Shown: positions 16,462-25,083 of the stretch, piece after piece
Layout: every line of letters starts with the position of its first letter
Position numbering within the stretch: position 1 is the first letter of the stretch
Assembly: GCA_017886205.1 (NCBI GenBank)
Contig: JAFNEO010000028.1
Span: forward strand, 26,476 to 90,475
Length of the DNA stretch: 64,000 nt
Source: Candidatus Aminicenantota bacterium
GTDB taxonomy: Bacteria; Acidobacteriota; Aminicenantia; Aminicenantales; UBA8522
Direction of reading: 5' to 3'
The notes under the pieces: generated by a model
Databases searched by the model: none
The model's input: only the letters and a program-made list of their open reading frames with translations
Told to the model about the DNA's origin: nothing
Made by a program: the position numbers and the translations under genes

Positions 16462-16501
16462 GTTATAAATATAAAAATAGCAGGACACAAGGGAGGCGGT
16501 C

Positions 16502-16945
16502 ATGATCGATGAGCTCGAGAGAAAGATCATCCGCGCGATGAACCAGAACGCCCGCAAGAGCTTCCGGGAGATCGCCAAGGAGGTGGGCACCTCGGCCACG
16601 GCCGTCATCAATAAGGTGAAGAGATTGGAGACGGCGAGGGTGATTAAGGGGTATATCCCGGTCGTCGACCCGGCCCATTTCGGCCTCGACCTCGTCGCCA
16701 TCATCGCCCTCCGTATCTCCAAAGGAAAGCTCCTGGAAACGCAGCAGAAGATCTCCTCCGACCGGCGAGTGGCCGCCGTCTACGACATCACGGGGGAATG
16801 GGACTCCCTGGTCATCGGATATTTTCGAAGCCGCGACGACCTCAACGATTTCATCAAAGGGGTTCTGGCCCTGCCTTACATCGACCGCACGGTCACCCAC
16901 CTCGTGCTTAACATCGTCAAAGATGAAAAGCGCCTGCTGGTTTGA
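16502..16945 (+). CDS. Lrp/AsnC family transcriptional regulator
   Basis: 147 residues, family length. N-terminal winged helix-turn-helix: DELERKIIRAMNQNARKSFREIAKEVGTSATAVINKVKRLETARVIKGY (3-51). The C-terminal RAM/AsnC ligand domain (about 65-140) has RRVAAVYDITGEWDSLVIGYFRSRDDLNDFI and PYIDRTVTHLVLN. Such proteins sense an amino acid and form octamers that wrap DNA. It is divergent from glnA across a 233-nt AT-rich gap with a candidate operator, so control of glutamine synthesis is the likely job. GGGAGG precedes the ATG. Confidence 0.9.
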   Translation: MIDELERKIIRAMNQNARKSFREIAKEVGTSATAVINKVKRLETARVIKGYIPVVDPAHFGLDLVAIIALRISKGKLLETQQKISSDRRVAAVYDITGEWDSLVIGYFRSRDDLNDFIKGVLALPYIDRTVTHLVLNIVKDEKRLLV

Positions 16946-17013
16946 GACTCCCCGAATTTCTTGACAGGGGGGATGATATGGCCTAACGTATGGCTCGACA
17001 GAGGAGAAAAAAA

Positions 17014-17445
17014 ATGGCCAAAGAGATACACGGGACGATCGGCCGTCATTATATTGTCGAGGCCTCGGGCTGTGACCCCAAGATCATCGGCAGCATTGAG
17101 AAAGTCCAACAAATCCTGGTCAAGGCGGCCGAGATCGCCGGCGCCCAGGTCTGGTCGATCTCCTTCAGCCGGTTCCCGCCCCAGGGAGTCTCCGGGGTGG
17201 TGGTCATATCCGAGTCCCACATCTCCACCCACACCTGGCCGGAATACGGCTATGTCGCCCTGGATATCTACACCTGCGGCAAGAACGTCGATCCGGAGAA
17301 GGCCGTGGTATTTGCCGTCGAGGCGTTCGAGTCTTCGACATCCCATATCACTGAGATCACCCGGGGGATCGACGAGGGCGATTCGATCTACTACCACAGC
17401 TTCATCACCTGGGAAGAAGACTTGAAGAAGGGTCGCCAGAAATAA
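17014..17445 (+). CDS. speD: S-adenosylmethionine decarboxylase proenzyme, prokaryotic class 1B
   Basis: 143 residues from the ATG at 17014, which follows GAGGAG; an in-frame ATG eight codons upstream is less well placed. The self-cleavage site is clear: SESHISTHTWPEYGYVALD, cleavage between Glu67 and Ser68, with Ser68 becoming the pyruvoyl group. His73 and Cys88 (IYTCG) keep the spacing known for the family (63/68/83 in the Thermotoga enzyme). It makes decarboxylated SAM for spermidine synthesis. No speE is in the window. A hairpin follows the stop. The gene is 68 nt downstream of the Lrp gene and may be read through from it. Confidence 0.96.
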   Translation: MAKEIHGTIGRHYIVEASGCDPKIIGSIEKVQQILVKAAEIAGAQVWSISFSRFPPQGVSGVVVISESHISTHTWPEYGYVALDIYTCGKNVDPEKAVVFAVEAFESSTSHITEITRGIDEGDSIYYHSFITWEEDLKKGRQK

Positions 17446-17462
17446 GAGTGAGGCGATTTTCT

Positions 17463-17489
17463 GGGCGGCTGTAAAGATTTTTTACGCCC
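17463..17489 (+). terminator. Possible terminator after speD
   Basis: GGGC (17463-17466) pairs with GCCC (17486-17489) and GTAAA (17471-17475) with TTTAC (17481-17485), with a left-side bulge; CTCTTT follows. The T-run is weak, so this is a modest candidate. Confidence 0.35.
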
Positions 17490-17653
17490 CTCTTTGCAGC
17501 TTCTCATCCAGACGGACTCATAATCAGGGAAAAAAGAAAGGACTAAGGCTTTTTTGGCATAAATCCTGCTCTTTGGATAAGGTGATGGCAGGAACGGAAA
17601 GAGGGAGGATGCGGATAGCCCCTGGGGCTGCCTTCTTTAAGTCTGAGCGTTTT

Positions 17654-17662
17654 TGTTATAAT
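17654..17662 (+). promoter_or_regulatory. Extended -10 promoter directly before the M1-like peptidase gene
   Basis: TGTTATAAT is a perfect extended -10 (TGnTATAAT). Only six bases (GCTCAT) separate it from the GTG start at 17669, so transcription would begin at or next to the start codon. No good -35 and no Shine-Dalgarno are visible. This fits a leaderless transcript. Confidence 0.5.
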
Positions 17663-17668
17663 GCTCAT

Positions 17669-20314
17669 GTGAAGAAGCGTTCTTCTTACCTCTGCCTCAT
17701 CCCCTCACTCCTCATTATCCTTGTTTCCGCGTCGGCGTTTGCGGACCAGAGCGTCCCGGATTTCATCGTCCAGCTCCAGCAAGACTTCTCTGCCCGTCGT
17801 TTTAAGCCTTACCTTGAAGCCTTCGCGCCGGAGTTGCGGGAGGAACAGAGGGGAGAACTCACCCGGTATTTCGATGAGCTGAAGATGGAGTCGGTGGTCC
17901 TAAGCTGGGCTAATAAGGGGAACTTTGACCAGGCCAGACCCATCGTTTTCCTCCAGGTCATCTGCCAAAACTCCTATTCTGCCTTGATCGAGACGTGGCA
18001 GCTCAAGCTGGAGAACATAGGGGGCAGCTGGCGGGTCAAGGAAAAAAACGCGAGGGGGAACCTCAACCAGCTGTACAAGATCCATCTGCCGGCCGGGCGA
18101 ATCGAGAGGGCGGAGAGCGTCGAGATCACCCACACCGACTTCAACCTGATCTTCCGCAACGCCCTCGTCTTCTATGACAATATCCCCAACCTGGAGACGG
18201 CTCTCCTAGTTGTCGGCGACGGCCGCTTGGTTTTTTCCCCTTCGGACGCCGGCGAAAGACACCAGCTCGCTCTCCTTTATAAAAATAAGGTACTGGAAGA
18301 CCGCATCGATCATTCCTTCCTGCGTTTCTCCAACGCTTTTTTCAAGCAGAACATCAAGATCACGGGAAATGTCGAGGTTCCCGCCTCGGCGGCCGGCGAG
18401 AAGGCGCGGAGCAAGGCCGAGGCGATATTTTCAAAATACCATTCGCGCTATTTCACGATCCAGAGCCCCCTCAGCCAGGAGCCCCTCTCTTTCCTCCCCC
18501 AGGGAGAAGAAGCCGTGATCCAATTCCAGGGCAGAAAGACGAAGGAGATGGCCTACGTCTATTCTCCTTTCGCTGAAGAGGAGGTCACCCTCTACGATAC
18601 CACCCGGGAGCGGTTCATCAACCTCTATTCCCCCGGCTCGGAGCAGGGAAGAGGACGCCTGATCATCAGCTTCAGCCCGAGGTACGACGTCCGGGACTAT
18701 GAGATCGAGCTGGATTTCCAGCCCCAGAACTTTTATCTTTCGGCCAGGGCCAAGGTCGGCTTTCTCAGCCAGGTCGAGGGCCTCGATGCCGTCAAGTTCA
18801 AGTTTCACCCGGGACTCGAAATCCTGCGCGTCTATGACAGCGAACGGAGAGAGCTTCTCTTTACCCAGGACCCGGTCGGGCGAATCCTCTGCATCTACTT
18901 CCTGGAGCCCATTGCCAAGAGCGTCAGGACGACCATCGAAGTCTTCTACCGGGGCCGGCTGGAGCCGCCCGCCCAGCTGACGGACACGGTCGTAGGGCAA
19001 CGGTACGAAGTGACGTCCGAACCCGTGCCTATTCGCTTTGATACCTTTCTCTTCAGCCAGTCAGCCCAATGGTATCCCTACCCTCTCATCGACGACTTCT
19101 TCACGGCTCGACTCAAGATCATCGTCCCGCCGGCGTATTCCGTGATTTCCAACGGGGTCCTGGTCGAAAAAAGCGTCTTGAACGGGGTCCAGAGGGTGAC
19201 GGAGATCGACAAGGTCGGGAGCTCCTGCTCGGTCTACGAGACCAAGCGACCCGTGAAATATCTCTCCTTCCTTGTCGGAAAGTTGAGCTTGACCCAGGAA
19301 AACTCCGGCCCTCTGCCGCTCTCCTCTTATGCCTCATCCGATGTCCGCTCGGTCAGGAAGAACCTCCTGGAGGAAGCCGGCCGGATTCTGGAGTTCTACG
19401 AATCCCGGTTCGGTTCATTCCCCTTCGAGAACCTGCGAGTTGTCCAGAGGCTTTGGCGCACGACGGGCGGCCACAGCCCGGCCTCGTTCATCATCCTGAA
19501 TGACCTCCCCCGCGTCCCCAGCCCCGGACCCGGCCTCCGGGAAAGGCTGATCGGCAATCCGGACAGCCCGGTGGACCTGTCCTCCCAATGGAGGGAATAT
19601 TTCCTCGCCCATGAAATCGCCCACCAGTGGTGGGGTCAGGGCGTCACCTGGGCCAGATACAGGGACCAGTGGCTGAGCGAGGGGCTTTCCCAGTATTCAT
19701 CGGCCCTCTACCTCCAGTCGAAATATGGGGATGACGCCCTGGCCGACATGTTCAAGAAGTTCTCCCGTTGGACCGAGAAGAAGTCCGTGTGGGGACCTAT
19801 CACCATGGGCTCCCGCCTCAGCTTCACCGATTTCGAGGCTTACCAGGCGATTATCTACGACAAGACGGCCCTCGTCCTGAACATGCTCCGCGACCTGTTG
19901 GGCGACGAAATTTTCTTCTCCGGTCTGAAAGAGTTCTTCGGCGCGTACAAGTTTAGAGCCGCAGCCACCGGCCAGTTCAGAAGGACGATGGAAAAGGTCT
20001 CCGGCCGGGACTTGAACGACTTTTTCCGACTCTGGTTTGATTCTCATCTGCTCCCGGATGCCCAGGTGCGCTGCCGGGTCGAAAAACAGGCGGTCGGAGT
20101 TCTCCTGAAGATCAGGGTGAGACAGCTCAATGAGGATTTCGTTTATCCTCTCTGGATCGCCTGGGAGGATGAGAAGGGTGCGCGCCGGCGGGAGAAGCTC
20201 GTCATCGATAAGAGGAGCCAGGAATTCGAGTTCCCTTTGCCGGGCCCTCCCCGCAAGCTTGAAGTCAACCCTGATAAGGCCGTACCGGGAAAACTTCTGG
20301 TTTGGAAGGACTAG
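17669..20314 (+). CDS. M1-family (aminopeptidase N-like) secreted metallopeptidase
   Basis: 881 residues from the GTG at 17669, chosen because a signal peptide follows at once (KKRSSYLCLIPSLLIILVSASAFA). The zinc site HEIAHQWW is at 648-652, with the third ligand Glu671 in WLSEGLSQYSSALY (HEXXH-X18-E). The exopeptidase GxMEN loop of aminopeptidases is not obvious; TTGGHSPASFIILND sits in its place, so true aminopeptidase activity is uncertain. A long N-terminal beta-rich part (about 30-470) precedes the catalytic domain. Its stop is 4 nt from the convergent response-regulator stop. Confidence 0.85.
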   Translation: MKKRSSYLCLIPSLLIILVSASAFADQSVPDFIVQLQQDFSARRFKPYLEAFAPELREEQRGELTRYFDELKMESVVLSWANKGNFDQARPIVFLQVICQNSYSALIETWQLKLENIGGSWRVKEKNARGNLNQLYKIHLPAGRIERAESVEITHTDFNLIFRNALVFYDNIPNLETALLVVGDGRLVFSPSDAGERHQLALLYKNKVLEDRIDHSFLRFSNAFFKQNIKITGNVEVPASAAGEKARSKAEAIFSKYHSRYFTIQSPLSQEPLSFLPQGEEAVIQFQGRKTKEMAYVYSPFAEEEVTLYDTTRERFINLYSPGSEQGRGRLIISFSPRYDVRDYEIELDFQPQNFYLSARAKVGFLSQVEGLDAVKFKFHPGLEILRVYDSERRELLFTQDPVGRILCIYFLEPIAKSVRTTIEVFYRGRLEPPAQLTDTVVGQRYEVTSEPVPIRFDTFLFSQSAQWYPYPLIDDFFTARLKIIVPPAYSVISNGVLVEKSVLNGVQRVTEIDKVGSSCSVYETKRPVKYLSFLVGKLSLTQENSGPLPLSSYASSDVRSVRKNLLEEAGRILEFYESRFGSFPFENLRVVQRLWRTTGGHSPASFIILNDLPRVPSPGPGLRERLIGNPDSPVDLSSQWREYFLAHEIAHQWWGQGVTWARYRDQWLSEGLSQYSSALYLQSKYGDDALADMFKKFSRWTEKKSVWGPITMGSRLSFTDFEAYQAIIYDKTALVLNMLRDLLGDEIFFSGLKEFFGAYKFRAAATGQFRRTMEKVSGRDLNDFFRLWFDSHLLPDAQVRCRVEKQAVGVLLKIRVRQLNEDFVYPLWIAWEDEKGARRREKLVIDKRSQEFEFPLPGPPRKLEVNPDKAVPGKLLVWKD

Positions 20315-20318
20315 CCGC

Positions 20319-21710
20319 TCAGGACAGGCTGTCCACGTCGATCTTCAGCCTCTTGATCATCTCGTTGAGAGTCGTCGGCTTCAGCCCCAGCGACCGGGCC
20401 GCTTGTTTCTGGACGCCCTTGGCCCGGCGCAGGGCGTTGAGGATGACTTTTCTCTGGTAATGTTGGGTTTGCTCCCTGAAACTCGGCTCCTTTTCTTTGT
20501 CGGCCGCGATGTCCTCGTCTCCCGGCCGGCGGTCGAGCAGGAACGGGGGCAGTGTGTTGCGGGTGATGAGCTTGGATTTAGACAGGACAACCGCCCGTTC
20601 GATCAGGTTTTCGAGCTCCCGGACGTTTCCCGGCCAGTCGTAGTCTTCCAGGATCTCGAAGACATCATCGGTGATGCCTTCGATCTCCTTCTCGTTCTCG
20701 CGGCGGTAGATGTCGATGAAGTGCTTCACCAGGAGAGGGATGTCGTCCTTCCTCTCCCGTAGAGGAGGGAGTTCGATCTTGATGACGTTGAGCCGGTAGA
20801 ATAGGTCCTGGCGAAAGGCCTTACTCCCGATGAGCTCTTCCAGGTCGGTGTTGGTGGCGGCGATGATCCGCGCGTCCACTCGGATCGTCTTCGTCCCCCC
20901 GAGCCTCATGAATTCCTTGTCCTGCATGACCCGGAGCAGTTTGGCCTGGGTCTCGAGTCCGACGGTGGAGATCTCGTCAAAAAAGATGCTCCCCCGGTCG
21001 GCCATCTCGAACAATCCGTCCTTTTGGCTCACCGCCCCGGTGAAGGCGCCTTTGACATGGCCGAAGAGGTGGCTCTCCAAAAGGTCGGGGGGGAGGCTCC
21101 CGCTGTTGACGACGACGAACGGGAAATTGCGGCGCTCGCTGTTCTGGTGGATGGCCCGGGCGACCAGCTCCTTTCCCGTGCCGCTCTCGCCCTGGATCAG
21201 GATCGTCGAGCGCGTCGGCGCCGTCGCCCTGATCAACTCGAAGATTTTCTGCATGGGCTGGCTCCGGCCGATGATCTTCTCGAACCCGAACTTGCGGTTG
21301 AGCTCGCCCCTGAGGCGGATGTTCTCTTCCTGAAGGCTCTTATGCTCCAGGGCCCGTTCGATGATCATCAGGAGCTCTTCGTGTTTGAACGGCTTTTGGA
21401 TGTAATCGTAGGCTCCCATCTTCATGGCGGAGATGGCCGACTCGACCGAGGCGTAGGCCGTGATGATGATGATGATGGCCTGCGGGTCGATCCTCTTGAT
21501 CCCCTTGAGGACCTCGATGCCGTCCAGGCCGGGCATCAGCAGGTCGAGGAGAGTGATATCATAGAATTGGGAGGAGTGCTTCTCCAGGGCTTCCTCTCCG
21601 GAGGAGGAGAGCACCACTTCGTACCCTTCCGATGACAGGAGCTGGCTCAGGACATCGTGGATAATCGGCTCGTCGTCAACGACGTGAATGATCCCTTTTT
21701 TTTCGGCCAT
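20319..21710 (-). CDS. Sigma-54-dependent response regulator (NtrC family)
   Basis: 463 residues from the ATG at 21710. Receiver domain (about 6-120) with HVVDDEP and phospho-acceptor Asp in ITLLDLLMPG. The AAA+ domain (about 145-380) has Walker A GESGTGKE, the sigma-54 contact loop GAFTGA, and NPDL/R-finger type blocks (DWPGNVRELENLIERAVVL). The C-terminal Fis-type helix-turn-helix is SLGLKPTTLNEMIKRL. It activates sigma-54 promoters after phosphorylation. The cognate kinase gene immediately upstream ends at 21713, 2 nt before this ATG. Confidence 0.95.
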   Translation of the reverse strand: MAEKKGIIHVVDDEPIIHDVLSQLLSSEGYEVVLSSSGEEALEKHSSQFYDITLLDLLMPGLDGIEVLKGIKRIDPQAIIIIITAYASVESAISAMKMGAYDYIQKPFKHEELLMIIERALEHKSLQEENIRLRGELNRKFGFEKIIGRSQPMQKIFELIRATAPTRSTILIQGESGTGKELVARAIHQNSERRNFPFVVVNSGSLPPDLLESHLFGHVKGAFTGAVSQKDGLFEMADRGSIFFDEISTVGLETQAKLLRVMQDKEFMRLGGTKTIRVDARIIAATNTDLEELIGSKAFRQDLFYRLNVIKIELPPLRERKDDIPLLVKHFIDIYRRENEKEIEGITDDVFEILEDYDWPGNVRELENLIERAVVLSKSKLITRNTLPPFLLDRRPGDEDIAADKEKEPSFREQTQHYQRKVILNALRRAKGVQKQAARSLGLKPTTLNEMIKRLKIDVDSLS

Positions 21711-21712
21711 GG

Positions 21713-24556
21713 TCAATTCCGGACGAAAGAGAGCTTTTGGCCCAGTTTTCTAAGGTCGAGGTCGGCGGGGACGAAGATGGTGAAGCAGGTCCCTTTGCCC
21801 ACCTCGCTCTCGACGGTGATATGCCCTTCGTGTTCATTGATGATGGCGTAGGAGATGGACAGGCCCAAGCCGGTGCCCTTTCCGATGCCCTTGGTCGTGA
21901 AGAAGGGGTCGAAGATGTGGGGCAAGTGCTGGGGCTGGATTCCCGTTCCGGTGTCGGCGATCTTGACGACCACCTCCCGGCCTTCCTGGTCGGCCTGGAT
22001 GCGGAGGGTGCCCCCTTTGGGCATGGCGTCGATGGCGTTGAGGATGATGTTGATAAAGACTTGCTGCAGGCGTTCGCCCTGCGCCCAGATGAGCTTGACC
22101 GGGGCCAGGTGCATCTCCAGCTTGATGCTCATCGCCTTGAGCTTGTACTCGATGAGCGAGATGATCTCCTTCAAACTATCGGGTATGGACACCTTGTGGA
22201 AGGCCGAATCCGCGGGGTTGCGGGCGAAATTGAGCAGGTTCTTGACGATCCGGGAGACCCGTTCGGTCTGGCCCTCGATCTTCTCCAGGATCTGGGCATA
22301 GTGAGAATCGGTGAGCTTTTTCTGGAGCATCTGGATGTAGCTGGAGATCCCCGTGAGCGGCGTGTTGATCTCATGGGCGACGCCGGCCGAGAGGAGGCCG
22401 ATCGAGGCCAGCTTTTCCGATGTTACCAGCTGTTGCTGGAGGCGGATTTTCTCGGTGATGTCCTCGAAGACGATGATCGTCCCGTAGGGAATCATCTGGT
22501 TGTCGAACAGAGGCGTTTTGGCGATGTCGAAGATCCTCTTGTCTCCCTCCGGCAGCTCCAGCGTGATCTCAGCCAGAAGGCGGAAGTCTTGCTGGGTGTC
22601 GCTGGGAAACAGGGCCAGGAAATTCTGGGGACCCAGAATTTCCTGGAGCTTCTGGCCGAGGACCTGGCCTTTGGCCAGGGAGAAGATGCCCTCCAGCACC
22701 CGGTTCCAGCCGATGATCTCTCCCTTCTGGTTGAGGACGGCGACACCGACGGTCAGGCTCTCGATGATGTTCTCGCTGTAATCCTTGAGCCTCTCGAGCT
22801 CGAGGGCACGAACGCTCGCCTGCTGGTAAAGAGAGGCGTTCTCTATGGCCAGGGCGACCGGCGAGGAGATCGTTGTCAGGAGGTCCCAGTCCTCGCTGTT
22901 GAGGAACGAGTTGTCGATCTTTTTCCCCATGCCCAGACAGCCGATGAGGTTCTTCTCGACCTTGAGCGGAAGGAAATGCACGAACCCCCGCGACACGAGC
23001 TCCTCGTTGCCTTTGTAGAGCTCCCGCCGCTCGGCGAGTGAATCGACGGCGATGTACTCTTTCTCTTGGAGATGGCCGTAAAACATCGGGTCGAAAGTGA
23101 CGGCGCGGGGAATAGACGGAGATTCCCCCTTGACGCTGCTGACGATGAAGGTCCGGCTGTCCGCCTTCTCCGGGAGAAGGAGGGCCAGGCTTTTCAGGGA
23201 AAGGGCGTTGGTGATGAGGTCCAGGAGCGACTGGGAGAGCTTGTGAAGGCTTCTCTCCCGGCTGAGCTCCTTGCTGATGATGAGGAGCGTCTGCCGGTAC
23301 TTGTAGGAGCGGCTGTAAAAAAACCGGTCGAAGAGGGCGGTGATCAGCTTCTTCAGAGGGGTGAAGAGCGTCGCCCCCAGGATCATCGCCAGTATCCCCA
23401 GGATCAGGACGTTGAGCTTGTTCTCGGAAAAGGCGGGGGTCCTGGAGCTAAGGACGATATAAAGACAGGCCAGGACGAAATACGAGAAGATCAAAGTGGC
23501 GGCCTTCTTGAGCAGCACCTCGAAATCCATCAGCCGGTACCGAGACACCGAGTAAGCAAAGGTCAGAGGAATAAGAGCCTGGAGGAGGATGGTCAGCTCG
23601 GCGTACTGAGAAGGGCTCTGGCCGAAATAGTAGGGGACGGCATAGAAGATGACAAAGGGAAGCACTCCGATTCCCAATCCCGAGAGTATCCAGCGCAGCT
23701 GTCGTCTGACCAGAAGGTTTGGCGGGTGGCGGAGGCTGTGAGAGATGCTCAGCAGCGTAATGACCGAATACAGGGCGAACTGGAGGATCTCCCCCTTTTC
23801 TACTCCCGCATAGACGGACAAGACGAGGCCGTCCTCCCAGCCGCCTGACAGAGGAGAATGCAGGACCAGAGTCGCTAGGAAAAGGAGCAGGCCGGGCAGG
23901 TAGAGAAGATAGATCGAGGACGGTCTCTGTTTGAGGACCTTTTTTCTCTGGGGAAAGATGAGGAAGAAGTGAAGCAGAAGTGGCGGGAAGAACAGGAAGG
24001 CGGCCTGGTCGAGCCAGTAGAAGAGGCCGTCGAGAACGTCCAGCTGGCCGGTTGGAGAGAAGATGTAGAAGGAATAGAAGACGAGACAGAGGAGATAGAA
24101 GGAGAGGTAAGGCATGGCGAAAGTGCGGCGGGAGTTGAAAAAAACGACGACCGCGATAACCAGGGTGGTCAGGCCGATCAGGGCCAGATAGTAGTAAAGG
24201 AGGTTGGGTCTCTTCTGTGAAAGGAAAAAGGACGGCGAGAGGATCTCCGCCGGCCGGCCGATCTGGTACTTGACCTTTTGCCCGGCCATCGCGGCGACCC
24301 AGAGGCTCTTTACGATGTCGATTCGAGTACCGATCGTCAGGTCATTGATGGAGTAAAGAATATCCCCTTTCTTGATCCCGGCCAAATAGGCGGGACTGTT
24401 GGCCGCTACGCGGTCGGCGACGAACCGGCCGGACTTGTCTTTCCAGACAACCCCGTCGGTGGGTTCCTGCCAGACGAGCTTCCGGTAGATGTTCAGCCCT
24501 CCGAGGGCAAGCAGGACGCCGATCAACCCGAGGGCGATGATAACTCTTCTATTCAT
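21713..24556 (-). CDS. Multi-domain sensor histidine kinase (PDZ, 7TM, GAF, PAS)
   Basis: 947 residues from the ATG at 24556 (a TTG lies 5 codons upstream). Order: N-terminal membrane helix; an extracytoplasmic PDZ-like domain (about 35-105, SPAYLAGIKKGDILYSINDL); seven to eight membrane segments (about 115-405); GAF domain (about 430-575); PAS domain (about 595-705, NQKGEIIGWNRVLEGIFSL); HisKA with SAGVAHEINTPLTGIS; and HATPase_c with NIILNAIDAMPKGG, DTGTGI and GKGTGLGLSIS. Partner of the following sigma-54 regulator. A PDZ domain in front of a membrane sensor suggests it reads peptides or envelope protein state; that is inference. Confidence 0.93.
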   Translation of the reverse strand: MNRRVIIALGLIGVLLALGGLNIYRKLVWQEPTDGVVWKDKSGRFVADRVAANSPAYLAGIKKGDILYSINDLTIGTRIDIVKSLWVAAMAGQKVKYQIGRPAEILSPSFFLSQKRPNLLYYYLALIGLTTLVIAVVVFFNSRRTFAMPYLSFYLLCLVFYSFYIFSPTGQLDVLDGLFYWLDQAAFLFFPPLLLHFFLIFPQRKKVLKQRPSSIYLLYLPGLLLFLATLVLHSPLSGGWEDGLVLSVYAGVEKGEILQFALYSVITLLSISHSLRHPPNLLVRRQLRWILSGLGIGVLPFVIFYAVPYYFGQSPSQYAELTILLQALIPLTFAYSVSRYRLMDFEVLLKKAATLIFSYFVLACLYIVLSSRTPAFSENKLNVLILGILAMILGATLFTPLKKLITALFDRFFYSRSYKYRQTLLIISKELSRERSLHKLSQSLLDLITNALSLKSLALLLPEKADSRTFIVSSVKGESPSIPRAVTFDPMFYGHLQEKEYIAVDSLAERRELYKGNEELVSRGFVHFLPLKVEKNLIGCLGMGKKIDNSFLNSEDWDLLTTISSPVALAIENASLYQQASVRALELERLKDYSENIIESLTVGVAVLNQKGEIIGWNRVLEGIFSLAKGQVLGQKLQEILGPQNFLALFPSDTQQDFRLLAEITLELPEGDKRIFDIAKTPLFDNQMIPYGTIIVFEDITEKIRLQQQLVTSEKLASIGLLSAGVAHEINTPLTGISSYIQMLQKKLTDSHYAQILEKIEGQTERVSRIVKNLLNFARNPADSAFHKVSIPDSLKEIISLIEYKLKAMSIKLEMHLAPVKLIWAQGERLQQVFINIILNAIDAMPKGGTLRIQADQEGREVVVKIADTGTGIQPQHLPHIFDPFFTTKGIGKGTGLGLSISYAIINEHEGHITVESEVGKGTCFTIFVPADLDLRKLGQKLSFVRN

Positions 24557-24612
24557 CGGCGTGGAATTCAAAAAATTGAATCATGCTCAGAGAAAAATTT
24601 AACCAGCCCATT

Positions 24613-24900
24613 TCAGTCGAGGATGTGTCTCTGGCCGGACCGAACCGCCCATCTTATGGCCGGCTGCCGCAAAAGCCTCCTTACGGCCAGGTCCTCCTTC
24701 AGGCCGAGCGGCTTGGTGTTTCTCCCGAGAATCTGGCTCATATAATCGCTTTTCGGCTTCTTGACCGGGTACTCCTGGGGAGCGACAGGAGTATCGAAAG
24801 ATGACGGCGAGGGAGGCGGTTTGGTCTCCTGAATCGGGGAAGCACCCAGGAGAAGAACGACGATAGCCGGCCCTGCCCCCGCCAGCAGTCGCTTTTTCAT
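24613..24900 (-). CDS. Small secreted protein of unknown function
   Basis: 95 residues from the ATG at 24900. A signal peptide (MKKRLLAGAGPAIVVLLLGASP) is followed by a Pro-rich stretch (TKPPPSPSSFDTPVAPQEYPVKKP) and a short basic C-terminus. I recognise no family. The gene lies 56 nt upstream of the histidine kinase in the same direction. Its own promoter (TTGACA-N17-TATTTT) ends 7 nt before the ATG, and no Shine-Dalgarno is present. A longer in-frame extension upstream would run through that promoter and is rejected. Confidence 0.55.
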   Translation of the reverse strand: MKKRLLAGAGPAIVVLLLGASPIQETKPPPSPSSFDTPVAPQEYPVKKPKSDYMSQILGRNTKPLGLKEDLAVRRLLRQPAIRWAVRSGQRHILD

Positions 24901-24907
24901 TGATTTT

Positions 24908-24936
24908 AAAATAGATCTTTCGCCATTTTTTGTCAA
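24908..24936 (-). promoter_or_regulatory. Promoter of the small secreted protein / kinase unit
   Basis: Minus strand: -35 TTGACA (24936-24931), 17-nt spacer, -10 TATTTT (24913-24908). The ATG at 24900 lies 7 nt further, which leaves almost no leader. Confidence 0.6.
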
Positions 24937-25010
24937 CTTTGGCCGGCGGGGCCTGACTAAACTAGGGGGGCAGGGTTTGTACCCAGGGGGCCGCTTCCCT
25001 CTGGAGTTCA

Positions 25011-25039
25011 TTGACAAAAAGATAGTGATACCCTAAGAT
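25011..25039 (+). promoter_or_regulatory. Promoter of the pilC-pilB-pilMNOP-secretin operon
   Basis: -35 TTGACA (25011-25016), exact 17-nt spacer, -10 TAAGAT (25034-25039). Expected start near 25046, leader about 38 nt before the ATG at 25084. Confidence 0.65.
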
Positions 25040-25083
25040 GAACGTATCTTTTTAGAGACGAACGGAGTTATCCAGATAGAGAC

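Noticed and set aside
21737-23041. 434-codon plus-strand frame opposite the histidine kinase
   Set aside because: Antisense shadow, Asp/Leu/Glu-rich without domains; the minus strand encodes complete HATPase, HisKA, PAS and GAF modules.
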